A stretch of 64,000 nt of DNA from Bretschneidera sinensis (GCA_023935145.1 CM043701.1:73516817-73580816), one strand, 5' to 3'. Positions 33,299 to 45,715 are shown, counted from the stretch's first letter. The notes: a model not told the origin generated them from the sequence alone. Numbers and translations are program-made.

Positions 33299-34545
33299 TG
33301 TCGTGCAAAAATATACCTAAATTAATAAGCAAGTATTTGAATAGTTTTACTTGCAAGTGCACAAGGTCAACAGTAGCATAGTATACAAATGCGAGATCAT
33401 CTCCACAGGGATTGGTGAATTTCCCTTTAGAATCAATTTCACAATATAAAAAGATAGAAATAAATATTGAGTTTGGATTGATAATGATAATAACAGAGGG
33501 CTTTGATATCTATCACTAATCATATTTTCCCAATAAAACAATGTGATAATGTTTTAGTCATGTCATGAACACCTACTGTCGTCAACCTAAGGGCATGGTG
33601 TATACTCCCTAAGCTATTGATTTTCCTAAGTAACGAGTTAGGCATGGTGTATACTCTAACTTTTTTCTCTCTTAAGGGATTTAGCATGGTGTATACTAAG
33701 TTGTTCCTTAAGAGAGCATATGATCTGTGAAAATCGACAAACACACAAGGCCTAGGGCATATTATATAATCTCGGTTTTCCATGTTGATTAACCCAAGAA
33801 TCCGATGTAGATTCTTTTGTTACTATTGTCAGACCCAGGACTCGGTCATCCAAATTGATCTAACTAACTAATCCATACCACATGCATATGTTGATCAGGT
33901 AAACACATATAAGGAATTTCAATAAAAACAAGCATTAATCAAGTTAAGAATCATAACACAGCTATCACAAGGGTAACAATATTCGTATAGGGAAAAACAT
34001 AATTAAGGCTTCAATCGAGCCCTACTAGTGAGTTAGTTACACATAGTTTTTATGCTAAACATCTTCATAAAATAAAGTAAAGGGAAAAAGAAACCCGAAA
34101 ATACTGTGGAGAAGAGTCGTCAATTCATCTCCAAAGCTTAAAAATGAAAAGAAGCTACTGTTTCTGTGTTTTACAAGTCTATTTATAGGGTCTTAAGACA
34201 TTTGGAAACCCTAGCTAGGAAAACAGAACCCTAATCCTACTTTCCAAAATAGGTGCTGCAGTTTTACTGCTCGGGTGCGCTCGATCTCATGTTGGTACGC
34301 TCGAGCGCAACCTTCTTCTTGTGCGCACGAGTGCTAGTGTGCTTGATCGCACTCTTCTGTGCTCGATCGCACTGTGTGCAGTTTCTAGCTCTTCCAGTTC
34401 TTGTTCTCCAAGCCAGATAATGCTCCATTTTCTCTAAGAACCTATAAAAACACAAAAATGAAGTAAAATAGAATAAAATACGTAAATTAAGAGCTTAACA
34501 AATGTAAACTAAGGGGCTTAAATATGAATATTTAAGCACTTATCA
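33299..34545 (-). repeat. Element D 5' LTR
   Basis: 1247 bp partner of 22971-24200. TATA candidate on the minus strand at 34181-34189. CGATCGC motifs at about 34264-34375, some reduced to CGATCTC by mutation. Confidence 0.92.
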
Positions 34546-35770
34546 TTGCTTGAGAGAAGTGAAAAACAAATTCCTTCAAGCGTGGAAGCACCCAAAGTTG
34601 AATTGAAACCTCTACCTAAGGGTTTAAAGCTTGTTTTCCTTGGTCCAGGTGATACTTTTCTTGTTAGTATCTCATCTGAATTGTCTGATTCTCAAGGTGA
34701 GAAAATAATTCGGACCCTAAGTAAGCATAATTCAACCTTAGGTTGGAGCATGGTTGGTATAAAAAGGTGTTAGTACCCTAGTCTGTTCTCATAAAATTAA
34801 TTTAGAGGAAGGAACTGGCCCTCGCAGAGACCCGTAGGGTAAGCTTAATCCCACTATGAAAGAAGTAGTGAAGAATGAAGTGTTGAAACTATTAGATGCG
34901 GGAATCATATATCCCATTGCTGATAGTAAATGGGTAAGTCTCACACAGGTTGTTCCTAAAAATTAAGGTGTTTCTGTGGTGAAGAATGACATGGGAGAGT
35001 TAGTCCCTACAAAACTTGTGACTAGGTGGCAGACGTGCATTGATTACAGAAAATTGAATGCTGCCACCCAGAAGGACCTTGTTTCCCTCCCTTTTAAGGA
35101 TCAAATTCTTGAGCGTGTTGCTGGTCATCCTTTCTATTGTTTCTTGGATGGTTATTCTAGTTATTATCAAATTGAAATTGCATTAGAAGACCAAGATAAA
35201 ACCACTCTCACTTGTCCTTTTGGTACTTATGCTTTTCGTAGAATGCCATTTGGATTGTGCAATGCACCTTATACTTTTCAACATTGCATGATGAGCATTT
35301 TTATTGGCATGGTTGAAAATTGCATGGAAGTTTTTATGGATGACTTGACTATTTTTGGATCTTCTTTTGATACATACTTATTGAATTTAGAGAGAGTATT
35401 GACTCATTGTGAGGAGAAGGAATTAGTTTTAAATTGGGAAAAATGCCACTTTATGGTACCTTCAGGTATTGTCTTAGGGTATATTATTTCTTCTAGGGGG
35501 ATAGAGGTTGATCAATCTAAGATTGAATTAATCTCTAAGTTGCCTACACCTAGGATAGTAAAGGATGTGAGATCATTTCTTGGTCATACGGGCTTTTATA
35601 GGAGGTTCATACAGAATTTTTCCACCATATCTAGACCATTATGTGACCTCTTAGCTAAAAATGCCCCATTTGAGTGGACACAAGCTTGTCAAGAGGCCTT
35701 TAAAATGCTAATTGGCAAGTTTACCTCATCACCCATAATGCAGTCACCTGGTTGGACTTTACCTTTTTAG
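34546..35770 (+). pseudogene. Linker and reverse transcriptase of element C
   Basis: Begins LLERSEKQIPSSVEAPKVEL, the continuation of the frame cut at 22970. A shift at about 34770 and stops near 34840 and 34965 precede the long open part 34976-35770: TCIDYRKLNAATQKDLVSLP, RMPFGLCNAPYTFQHCMMSI, catalytic VFMDDLTIFG, and LGHTGFYRRFIQNFSTISRP. The polymerase core is therefore nearly intact at residue level. Confidence 0.9.
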
Positions 35771-36130
35771 ATCATGTGTGATGCTAGTGACTTTGCTGTA
35801 GGTGTTGTCCTTAGACAACAAAGGGAGGGGAAGTCTTTTGTTATTTACTATGCTAGTAGAACTCTAAATAGTGCTCAGATGAATTACTCCACCACTGAAA
35901 AAGAGTTGCTAGCTGTAGTGTTTGCTTTGGATAAGTTTTGTGCTTACTTGATTGGTTATCCTATTATTATTTTCACAAATTATGTAGCCTTTAAGTACCT
36001 TCCTACAAAAAAATGATGCTAAGACGTGACTAATACGGTGGATTTTACTTTTGCAGGAATTTGACATCACCATCAAAGATTAGAAAATAGTAAAGAACGT
36101 AGTGGCTGACCATCTCTCGAGGCTCACATT
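35771..36130 (+). pseudogene. RNase H of element C
   Basis: Follows RT after one stop: CDASDFAVGVVLRQQ and EKELLAVVFALDKF are conserved, but the third acidic site reads FTNYVAFKYL where relatives have FTDH, so the Asp is Asn. A shift at about 36010 joins it to the integrase leader EFDITIKD. Confidence 0.85.
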
Positions 36131-37497
36131 TGAGGACACCTCTGACCACCTGCCAATCAGGGATGATTTTCCCGATAAGCATTTACTTTCTATTACCTTT
36201 TTACCATGGTTTGCTCATATTGTGAATTATTTGGCTGCAGGTGAGATACTAGTGGATTAGAGCACTTCGGACAAGAGGAAGTTCATGACTGAGGTACATG
36301 ATTTTTATTGGGATGACCATTTTTCCTTTCAAATACTGCCCTGACCAAATTTTAAGGCGTTGCGTAATGAAGAGATTGCTAGCATCTTGGAATTTTGTCA
36401 CTCCCAAGCTTGTGGGGGCCACTTTTCAATGAGGAAAATCGTTGCAAAAATTCTGTAGTGTGGATTTTATTGGCCCACCTTATTTAAGGATGTAAACTTC
36501 TATTGTCGCTCATGTGAAAAGTGTTAAAAGTTAGGAGTTATGTCCCATCGTCATATAATGTCCTTAAACCCAATTTTAGTGATTGAAATTTTTTATTGTT
36601 GGGGCATTGATTTTATGGGACCATTCCCTCATTCTTTTAGATATCAATATATTATTATGGCAGTAGATTATGTGTCAAAATGAGTAGAGGCAGCAGCTTA
36701 CAGGAGCAATGATAATAGGACGGTAATTAAATTTCTAAAAAAAAAATGTGTTATCTCGATATGATACACCACGTGCTATCATTAATGATCGGGGTACGCA
36801 TTTTTGCAACCGTTCTTTTGAAGCTTTGATGAAAAAATATGGGGTGGTGCATAAGATCTCTACTACCTACCACCCCTAGACAAGTGGACATATAGAACTT
36901 GCAAACAGAGAAATTAAGCAAATTTTAGAAAAAACGATCAACCCGGATCGCAAAGATTAGTCTTTGAGACTAGTTGATGCGCTTTGGGCCTACTGTACAG
37001 CTTTCAAAACTCCCTTAGGTATGTCACCTTATAGGCTTGTTTTTGGAAAGCCTTGTCACTTACTTGTAGAGCTCGAGCATCGAGCTTATTGGGCCATCAA
37101 GCATTTCAATTTTGACATGGGAGAAGCAGGTAAGCTTAGAAAATTTCAGTTGAACTAGTTAGAGGAGTTGAGAAATGATGCTTATGAGAACTCTAGAATC
37201 TATAAAGCTAAAATGAAAGCGTTTCATGATAAAAATATTTTGAGAAAAATTTTTAATCCTAATGATTGAGTGTTCTTATATGATTCTAGACTCCATAAGC
37301 ACCCAGGAAAACTTCGGTATAGGTGGACTGGCCCTTTTGAAGTGAATAATGTTTTTGCAAATGGGGTGGTAGAAATAGAGGACCCAAAAGATGGTCGGAT
37401 CTTTAAAGTAAATGGTCAACGCCTTAAAGTATTAATTAATAGGCAAGGTCTGGAAGTAGAAGACATTCCACTTATGGATCTGATCTATCAACCTTGA
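36131..37497 (+). pseudogene. Integrase of element C
   Basis: The zinc-binding region (FCHSQACGGHF...FYCRSCEKC) and core residues [20 protein letters not shown] and TSGHIELANR keep the DDE triad, but stops replace Gln or Trp at several places (for example after STTYHP and before SLRL) and there are shifts around 36330 and 36750. The last two open parts are 36964-37158 and 37270-37497, ending LMDLIYQP at a natural stop. Confidence 0.88.
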
Positions 37498-38809
37498 CCA
37501 CACCACGCAGGTATGTTTTTTTTTCTTTCTTTATTTTTTTTATTGTTTTTTTCATATTTCTTATTACTGTTTATTTTTAATATTTTTTTTGTTTTCCAGT
37601 ATTACTTTGGTATTTCTTTTTTAAGGACAATGTCTGCATCAGTTCAAGTTTGGGGGTGTACTATGAGCCATGCCAGTTCAGCTAGTTCTCCATCTCCCAT
37701 TTTAACTCTTTCCATGTTATTCACACATTGGGGACACTGTGTACTTTAAGTTTGAGCGTATGAGAGACACATTCACACATATTTTGTCCCAATTTTTTTT
37801 ATATATATTATTGAAAAGATAAATGTATGTTCATGATTGTTTTGAAATTTTGGTTGGTCTAAAGGATATTGTGATGTGATTTCATTGGAAAGCTTAAAAT
37901 CTTGAACACAAAATCTGATGATAGAATTTTAATGTTTAGTTATTTACTTTAGGCATTTGAGAATTCAATGTTTGATCTAATCTGACACGAGCACATTAGT
38001 ACATAATCGTGTGAGGTATGACATGTGATTTTAATGTGTATGTTCCACGGTTTAGCTGATTCCGGATGACTTGTTGGATGGACACTTTGGCATAGAAAAA
38101 AAATGCTCATAATGATCATTGACAAACTTTCCATTGAGTAACTGGACCTCTTGTCTCAGTAAGCAGTGAGTGTTCACGTCAAAAGGTGGGAATTTTGCTC
38201 ATGATGATCGTTGACAAACTTTCCACTGAGTAACTGGACCTCTTGCCTCAGTAAGTAGTGAGTGTTCATGTCAAAAGGTGGGAATTTTACTTAGTTTCAT
38301 TGCCTTTTTTACTCGAGTTAGTAATTTCTTAGGGATGTCTTTACACCTATTGCCTTAAAACCATCTGGTTTGGGAGTCATTGACTCAACACTCGCTACAT
38401 GGGTAATTAGAAAGCTTAAGGGAACTAAACATGGCGAGCCTCATAATAAAAGAAAGAAGGAAATAAAACTATGCCATTATTGTTCATTCTGATGGAAAAT
38501 TCGGTGAATCTTGAGACATGAAGACATTACACATTGGAGTTATTTGGAGGCTTCATTTTTATGTGCTAGTTCACTTTACACGGATTCGAGCTTGTGATGC
38601 CTTAGGCGGCCTCTTGTAAGTAATTAGATTTTAAAATTCCTATTCATTGTGAAGATGGGTTTATATTTTAAGCTTTCTCATGAATGAATATCATGGTTTT
38701 GTGTGCTACTTAAATTTTTGGACACCACGGATTATGGATTTATCTTTGTGTTCTTTGTTTTTCATTTAGTTTTTTTTTATTTTGTTTTTCTAAGGGACTA
38801 GCAAAATGT
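37498..38809 (+). other. Element C non-coding 3' region
   Basis: No ORF of note. An internal polypurine-like tract AAGTTTGGGGGTG lies at 37646-37658 and a mutated second copy at 37748-37760. The duplicated CCTCAGTAAG-type block near 38110-38290 matches D and G. No ORF2 is present between integrase and this region. Confidence 0.75.
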
Positions 38810-38824
38810 AAGTTTGGGGGTATT
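38810..38824 (+). other. Polypurine tract of element C
   Basis: AAGTTTGGGGGTATT immediately before the TGATGA start of the 3' LTR. Confidence 0.8.
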
Positions 38825-40578
38825 TGATGAGTGCCAAATATTGCATATTTTGGCCTCTTAATTTACATTTGTTAATTCTTTAGTTGTGTCCTAATATGAT
38901 ATTTTGGGTTAGTTCTATGATTTTTAATGTTTTATAGGATTGCAAAGGAAATTGGGGATTTAATTTGAAAAATATTCAAAAGCTGGAATCTGCTGTTGCG
39001 ATCGAGCGCAACAACGCTTAAGTATTTATTTATATGTTTAGCTTAGGAATTTGTTACTTTGAGTTGTTTTTTCGTTGTTTTACAGGTTTACATGCACTTT
39101 TAAAAGAGTTTCACTAAATTGCCAGAATTGCCCATACAAATTAGTAATTTTTGCATATTAAACTGTATTGATTCAGGAAGAACTAGGAGATGAACCATGT
39201 ATGCTTGGAAAGATCCGAATGTCTATTTTCTAGAGAATTTTACGACTCGTAAATATGATTTTTCTAGAGAAAGTTATGGCAGTTTTAGTAGATAAAGGTC
39301 AGGCTGTGCGTGATTTCAACGTGGCAGAAGTGATTTTTGCGGATTAAACTGTAATGATTCAGGAAGAAACAGGAGATGAGCCATATATGCTTGGAAATAT
39401 CCGGATGTCTATTTTCTGGAGAATTTTATGGTTCATAAATATAAGTTTTCTAGATAAAGTTATGGCAAGTTTAGTAGACAAAGGTCAGGCTGTGCATGAT
39501 TTCAGTGTGGGCAGAAATTTTGAAGGTCATACGATGGCTTAAATCCCACATCCCACATCAGTTGGAAACACATCCTACATCCCACATCCCACATCAGATT
39601 GGAAACACATTGCACTCATGGAGTTCCCCTATAAAATCCCCGTTTCACTTCATCAAATGGGTGTGCAATCTCGGAGGCTTTGCTACCAAGGTGTGCAATC
39701 TCGGAGGCTTTGCTACCAAGGGGTGCAATCTAGAGGATTTTGCTACCAATCGGGGGAAGCATCGCACAACAGCTGCGGATGGAATTTCCCTCCCAATGTA
39801 TTGTTAGTTTTAATTTATTTCTTTTAAGTTTTAAAGTTTAATGTTTAGCACTTTAATGTTTGCTCTAATTTCTCCCTTGAGATTTTTGTTGTCCATTATA
39901 TTTATGGATAACTAAATTCTCAATATATTTTTGTTTATTTTTCAATTTATGTATTTGATTTTCAATTACTAAAACTCTTTTGTTTTATCATTCTCAATTC
40001 ATTGGTGATGTTTTCTTCTCCGAATAATCATAGAATTTATTTTGTTTATAGATTCAGTCATGCTTTCTCTATTGAATGGATTAACTCTTTGATTATGTTT
40101 GGATCAATTATTTATCTATATTGATTTAATTCTTTCCTGTAATATCCCTTCCTGAGTATATTGTCGTCGTTAGATTTTCTCAATAGTGATAATAATTTAC
40201 GTATTTTAAAAGTGGTGAATCATTTTTCAAAGGGTTACATTTGGTTTAATCTTGGTTTATAAATTTACACCTTCCGATTGGGAATTTTGGGAATTAAGTT
40301 CCCAATTGAGTTATTCAATGAATTAAGAATAATTAAAATACTAAATTTGTGCAAGGGATTCTCGATGCTTCACTGTTTGTCAAATTTGAGTATTTTCTCC
40401 GTTAGCCACTTTGTTTCAGTTTAATTTGCATTTAAAATTAATCTTTGTTCTCCATTAATCATTTAATAGTTTTCTTTAGTTTCTTTATTCCTTCTACAAT
40501 TCTTTAAATTTGTCTCTCTGCGGAATCGACACCCCAAAGCTATGCTACAATTATCGCGTTATCCTTTGGGCGTAATCA
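38825..40578 (+). repeat. Element C 3' LTR
   Basis: 1754 bp partner of 20090-21821. It carries the same internal duplication of about 186 bp (near 39149 and 39334), an extra 30-bp GCTACCAA-type unit (three units at 39660-39750 against two), and a local duplication of CATCCCACATC-like sequence at 39548-39610. TATA candidate at 39630-39637. Confidence 0.93.
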
Positions 40579-40583
40579 CTACT

Positions 40584-41650
40584 TTTAGAACACGTTATGG
40601 TCATGAGTTTCTTGTGATGCCATTTGGGTTAACTAATGCTCCAGCAACATTCATGGACTTGATAAATAAAATTTTTAAACCATTTCTTGATAATTTTGTG
40701 GTTGTGTTCATTGATGACATATTGGTGTATTGTTAGACTAAGACAGAGCATGTAAAACATTTAGAAATTGTGTTGGAGATTTTGAGGAGAGATAGATTGT
40801 ATGCTATATTTTCTAAATGTGAGTTCTGGCTGAATGAAGTAACTTTCTTGGGGTATGTAGTATCTGGAGATGGTGTAAAAATTGATCCATAGAAGGTAGA
40901 ATCGATGTTGAGCTGGGATAGACCAACTAATGTGACAGAGATAAGAAGTTTCTTGGGGTTGGTTGGTTATTATAGATGATTTATCCATAATTTTTCTATG
41001 ATTGCAATGTGTTTGACTAGATTGAACAGGGAGGAGGTGAAGTTTATATGATCAGAAGAATGTGAGAAGAGTTTCCAACTGTTGAAAGAGAAATTGACTA
41101 CTGCTTTGGTATTGGTGCTTCCTTTTGGTGATGAAGGATTTATGGTATAGTGATGCATCACATCAAGGATTAGAATGTGTGTTGATGCGACATGAGAATG
41201 TAGTGGCAAATGCTTTTAGGAAATTGAAGAATCATGAAAGAAATTACCCAACTCATGACTTAGAGTTGGCTATCATAGTATTTACTTTGAAGATTTGAAG
41301 ACATCATCTATATAGAGCTACTTGTGAGATATTTATAGACCATAAAAATTTGATATGCGTACCTACCAAGAGATAGCTGAATTTAAGACATAGGCATTAT
41401 ATGGAGTTGATTAGTTATTATGATTGTATAATTCATTACTATCCAGTGAAGGTAAATGTGGTAGCTGATGCATTACATAAAAATTCTACAGGAAGGTTAG
41501 CTGTTATAGAAAGCCATGATGTGAATATGATGATAGAGTTGAGAGAGATGAGAATGAATTTGAATATTAATGAAAGAGGAGTATTGTTAGCAAACATGGT
41601 TATACAATCATCCATTGTAGAATGCTTGTTAGAAATGCAAAAATAATGAT
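40584..41650 (+). pseudogene. Element A: second half of RT and RNase H
   Basis: Continues A's RT at [20 protein letters not shown], catalytic FIDDI at 40708-40722, then a stop where a codon for Ser is expected and the connection domain FLGLVGYYR. RNase H reads [14 protein letters not shown] and [14 protein letters not shown]. Stops are frequent. Confidence 0.9.
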
Positions 41651-42620
41651 GAAAATATAGAGAAGACTAAGCAAGAAGTGTTGAGTGGAAAACAGACTGA
41701 ATTTAGAATCATATATAATGGTATGTTGGTATTGAGACATGGGATTTATATTCCCAATGATACTGAGTTGAGAAAGGAGATATTGAGAGAAGCACATGAT
41801 TTTGTATACTCGATGCACCTAGGTAACAATAAAATGTATAGGGGATTGAAATAGAACTATTGGTGGTCAGGATTGAAGAGGGATGTAGCTAAATAAATTT
41901 CTAGATTCTTTGTTTTTCAACAAGTGAAGTCAGATAATAGACATCCGGTAGGTTTACTACAGCCTTTTCCTGTGCCTGAATGGCTATAGGAGAATATTAG
42001 TATGAATTTTGTTTCTAGATTTCTCTACACCCAGAAAGGTCATGATGTTGTGTGGGTGATAGTAGATGGACTTTCTAAGTCATTTTATTTTCTTCCAATT
42101 AAAACTACTTGGAGTCTTGAAAGGTTAGCTAAATTGTATGTAGCTGAGATTGTGAAGTTGCATGAAGTACCTTTGAGCATAATGTCAGATAGAGATGCTA
42201 GATTTACATCTCGGTTTTGGAAAAGCTTTTAGAAAGCCATTGGTATCCAGTTATAGCTTAGTACTACTTTTCATTCTTAAACAGATGGGCAGATAAAGAG
42301 GATTATTCGAGTACTAGAAGACATGTTGAAAGCTAGCGTGATGAGTTTCTCAGTAAGTTCTGATGCTTATTTAACCTTAACTGAATTTGCTTATAATAAT
42401 TAGTATCAAGCTAGAATGATACCATTTGAGGCATTGTATGGTAAAAGATGTAGAACACCTGTATGTTGGGAAGAGGTGGGAGAGAGAAAGATATTTGGTC
42501 AAAAAAATTATTGAGTTAATAACTGAAATGATCAAATTAGTTGGAAAAACCATTAGAGCAGCATAGAGCAAACATAAGAGTTATGCTGACAACAGGAGGA
42601 GACCTTTTGAGTTTCAAGTA
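41651..42620 (+). pseudogene. Integrase of element A, catalytic residues changed
   Basis: LREAHDFVYSMHLGNNKMYR and WWSGLKRDVAK belong to the zinc-binding part. In the core, ISMNFV has Asn where the family has the first catalytic Asp, SDRDARFTSRFW keeps the second, and TDGQIKRI has Lys where the Glu is expected. Two of three active-site residues are thus lost, in addition to several stops. Confidence 0.86.
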
Positions 42621-42662
42621 GGTGATTGGGTATATCTGAAGATATCTTTATGGGAAGGTGTA

Positions 42663-43025
42663 TTGAGATTCAGGAAGAAAAGAAAGTTGAGTCCGAGGTT
42701 TGGGGGATCTTATGAAATTATTGAAAGAATTGGGCTAGTAGCGTATAGACTGGACTTACCTCCAGAGTTGAAGCAATTGCATAATATATTTCATGTTTTA
42801 CTTTTGGGAAAGTGTTTACATGATGAATCTCATAGTATTCCGAGTCAGACTGTAGAACTTCATGAAGATTTGACCTTTATGCAAGTACCAGTCAGAATTC
42901 TAAACAGAAAAGAACAAGTCTTGCGTAATAAAGTTATTCCTTTGATTCAAGTATTGTGGCAGAACAAAGATGTTAAAGAAATGACTTGGGAGCATGAGGC
43001 GAGAATGGGGAAAGAGTACGCCTAG
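42663..43025 (+). pseudogene. Integrase C-terminus with chromodomain (element A)
   Basis: A 120-codon open stretch: LSPRFGGSYEIIERIGLVAY and LDLPPELKQLHNIFHVLLLG are the integrase C-terminal domain, followed by VRILNRKEQVLRNKVIPLIQ and VLWQNKDVKEMTWEHEARMG, a chromodomain of the Tekay type thought to guide insertion to heterochromatin. Ends near the expected stop. Confidence 0.88.
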
Positions 43026-43045
43026 CTTTTTCATGAGTTAGGTAA

Positions 43046-43085
43046 GAAAATTTTGGGGACAAAATTTTTTTAAGGTAAGTAGAAT
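43046..43085 (+). other. Polypurine tract region of element A
   Basis: ATTTTGGGGACAAAATTTTT followed by AAGGTAAGTAGAA just before the LTR start; the form GGGGACAAAATTT is usual in this lineage. Confidence 0.7.
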
Positions 43086-45038
43086 TGTAATACCCGTGTT
43101 CTTAAATGAAGGGTAAAGAAGTAATTTGATAGATATTACAAGGATTAAAATAATATATACACGAAAGATTTATTATTGAATAAAATAATTCTTTAGATAA
43201 AAAAAACCTCGAAGCATCTAGGGACGTTTATTGTCACAAAGAAAGGAAAAAGGGGGGGGGGGGCGTGAGCAACACCTAGACGTTCAGATGTTGGCTGTGT
43301 AACATGCAAACATGCATGTTGCACACATAACATGGAAACACGGTGGAGAACAGGGACAATGTTAATATAAAAAGGTTTTTTTGGTTTGTTTTATTTTTCT
43401 TACCAAATCCCATTTGGTTTTCTTCCTTCTTCAATTCAAATTTCTTAGCAAAAAGTTATAAAGAAAGTTTCTCCAATATAGAAATAGTACAATCATTCAA
43501 TTACAATAGCAAGACTTCATCATATTTGAGGTGTTGGTAATCAATAATCATAAGAAATTGCTGAAAGGAGTATGAAAGGCAACGAGGTGATCCATGAGTA
43601 GCTTTAAGTGCTACGTGGCGAGTTAGATTTACTTTTAGTAATCGAGCCCAATAAAAATATGAATTTATGATATTTGAATAAATGGTTGAATTAAAATGAT
43701 TTAACGATGTACTTTTCAATAAGTATGGTAATTGATTTGGGATTTAATAATATGTTGAATATTAATTATATGAATAAATGAAAAATATGCTGAGAAGTTA
43801 GATGAAATTTCCGAAAATATGATTGAAAATTTTATATGATATATGAGGAGACAATTTAATGAATATGATAAAAAAAATAATAATTTTGAGAAAGAGCTTG
43901 ATAGCTAAATTGAATGCTTGAATGTATGTTTGTTTTCATATTATTGCTCATATGCATTAAATAAAAGACCAGGAAGGCAGTTGGTCTGCTTGTTTTCATA
44001 TTATTGCTCATATACGTAAAATAAAATACCAAGAAGGCAGTCGGTCTAGCTGAAAATAAAAGACCGAGAAGGCAACCGGTTTAGCCAAAAAGACCAAGAA
44101 GGCAGCTAGTCTGGCTGAAACATGTCGACATGTGGGAAGGCATTCTCAAATGATAATATGAAATGATTTGATGAGAAAGAAAGAAAGATAATCTAAATTC
44201 ATGCATTATATTTGTTTTAAATATTGATTATTATTGATTGATACTAAAGTATCATTCTTGATTAGGAAATTATTGATAGAGAAATAAGTCTAACAGAGAA
44301 ACAAATATGATGAGAAAGAAATTTGAAAGTATGATATGATAAAAAAATTATTTGATTGATTAATTATGCGATGTGAACCTCATAACGAGGTATATAACGA
44401 TGTTAAATTGATAATCTCAAGATGATTAAAGATAAGAGAAGAAAGCTGATTGTTTGATGATTAATTTAAGATGAGATTGATAAACGGTTGAAATTATAAT
44501 AGGATGTTATTATTGATTTATATGAGATAATAGATGAATGAATATGGTAAGATTATTTGAAAGATTGAATGATTATCTGTGAAGAAATAGATGATTTATA
44601 TTTGTAAATTAGAAAAGATTGAATTATAAGATGCGATTGGAAGTATATAATCGAGTACTTTTAGTAAATTTAATTCACTGAGCTTGTGAAACTCACTCCT
44701 CATTGTTGAAAATTTTCAGGCAGCGAGTAGGGCAGATAGTGTTTAGAGCTAATAGTAGAGTAACTACCTTAAGTAAGCCTCATGGTTAAGTCCTTAGACA
44801 TTATAAGAAAGAAGAAAGAAAAATTTGTAATAAAATCTTTTCATGCATTTTGTTATATGTATATATTGTTTTTGATAGGTTCATGATGATGTATTTCCTA
44901 TGAGAAGAGTTAAGGATTGGCTGAAATTTTTAATTTCAGTTGATGTTTTTTGGTATTGTTGCATATATGTGTCGTGTTGGGATTTCAAAATGTGACGACA
45001 CCGTATCGGGGGTAGCCAACCCGGGATGGGTCACTATA
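43086..45038 (+). repeat. Element A 3' LTR
   Basis: About 1.95 kb, TGTAATACCC at the start and CTATA (for GTTACA) at the end. G-run at 43252-43263, TATA candidate at 43366-43373, hairpin array at 43960-44115 and the palindrome ACATGTCGACATGT near 44130. It lacks the insertion that splits the 5' LTR and so defines its empty site. Confidence 0.93.
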
Positions 45039-45489
45039 ACTATGTCCTAAGATCTCTACTAAAATATAATTATTTTATAATGACAAAATTATATATTTGT
45101 CCTCATACCCTTATGTACCCCATCAACATGACACCACAAAAGAACAAGCATCCACAAATATATAATAAAGTACAAAACCAATGGTAAAAAATAAACTAAG
45201 TCAACCAATTAGTTATGCTTCTTAACAATGCATAAATCTTCTTTACGTACACATTAAACTGCGGAATAGGTTGATTTACTAGACCACCAGATAAATCTGA
45301 ATAACATAACATAATCGATGGTAATAAAGTGTCGAACTATAAATCTTTGAATATATAACACAAAACTTGAGCACTTTTATATTACCATGGGTACTACAAT
45401 ATCTTCCTGCCCTGTGTTCCTAAAAAATGCATATGAAAGAAACCTAATGCTCCGTGTGAGTACAAGAACTAAAAAGAACTCAAATAAAT
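45039..45489. other. Flank between elements A and F, no gene seen
   Basis: 450 bp of AT-rich sequence with ACTAT at its left end (possible duplication of A) and TAAAT at its right end (45485-45489, duplication of F). No recognisable coding or RNA feature. Confidence 0.6.
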
Positions 45490-45644
45490 TGTAGGATATA
45501 AGGGTCAAGTTGGGCACCCATGATGGGTGACCCGACCCACCCGTTAAAGTTTTAACCAAAGAGAGATGGATGAAACCATGTAACTCTTAGTAAAAACCGT
45601 GCAACTCTTGGGTTCAAATTCCTATAACTACCATGCCCTTTCAG

Positions 45645-45715
<71 letters not shown>

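Larger units (their letters stand above)
22971..34545 (-). mobile_element. Element D: full-length Athila-like gypsy element with an extra 3' ORF, nested in C
   Basis: LTRs TGTCGTGC...CTTATCA at 22971-24200 and 33299-34545, tRNA-Asp primer site beside the right LTR. On the minus strand the order is gag, protease, RT, RNase H, integrase, non-coding gap, ORF2 (25626-26774), non-coding 3' region. It inserted opposite to C. Flanks are TAGCA and TTGCT (3/5 match), a decayed duplication. C's frame resumes on the right side. By eye, LTRs differ by about 7% over the first 300 bp. Every ORF is broken. Confidence 0.92.
20090..40578 (+). mobile_element. Element C: Athila-like gypsy element nested in A's RT
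   Basis: Exact target duplication CTACT (20085-20089 and 40579-40583), inside the RT frame of A. LTRs are 1.73-1.75 kb and differ by about 6-7% over the first 145 bp by eye. It has a diverged tRNA-Asp primer site, gag fused to the end of protease by a deletion, then RT, RNase H and integrase at 34546-37497, a non-coding 3' region and a polypurine tract. It is interrupted by D at 22971-34545; without D it is about 8.9 kb. Confidence 0.93.
1115..45038 (+). mobile_element. Element A: Tekay/Del-type Ty3/gypsy retrotransposon (chromovirus), host of nested insertions
   Basis: An LTR retrotransposon of about 9 kb once its guests are removed: 5' LTR 1115-2652 plus 9314-9780, tRNA-Met primer site at 9785, gag 9882-11187, gag end/protease/RT start 18992-20089, RT end/RNase H/integrase/chromodomain 40584-43025, 3' LTR 43086-45038. 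Guests are E (2653-9313), B (11188-18991) and C (20090-40578). Reading frames resume on the far side of B and C, which proves the nesting. The order gag-PR-RT-RH-INT-chromodomain is that of chromoviruses. All coding parts contain stops and shifts, so A is dead. The first LTR base is C instead of T. Confidence 0.93.

Noticed and set aside
1115..45038. One giant element with very long LTRs
   Set aside because: Target duplications and resumed reading frames show separate nested insertions.
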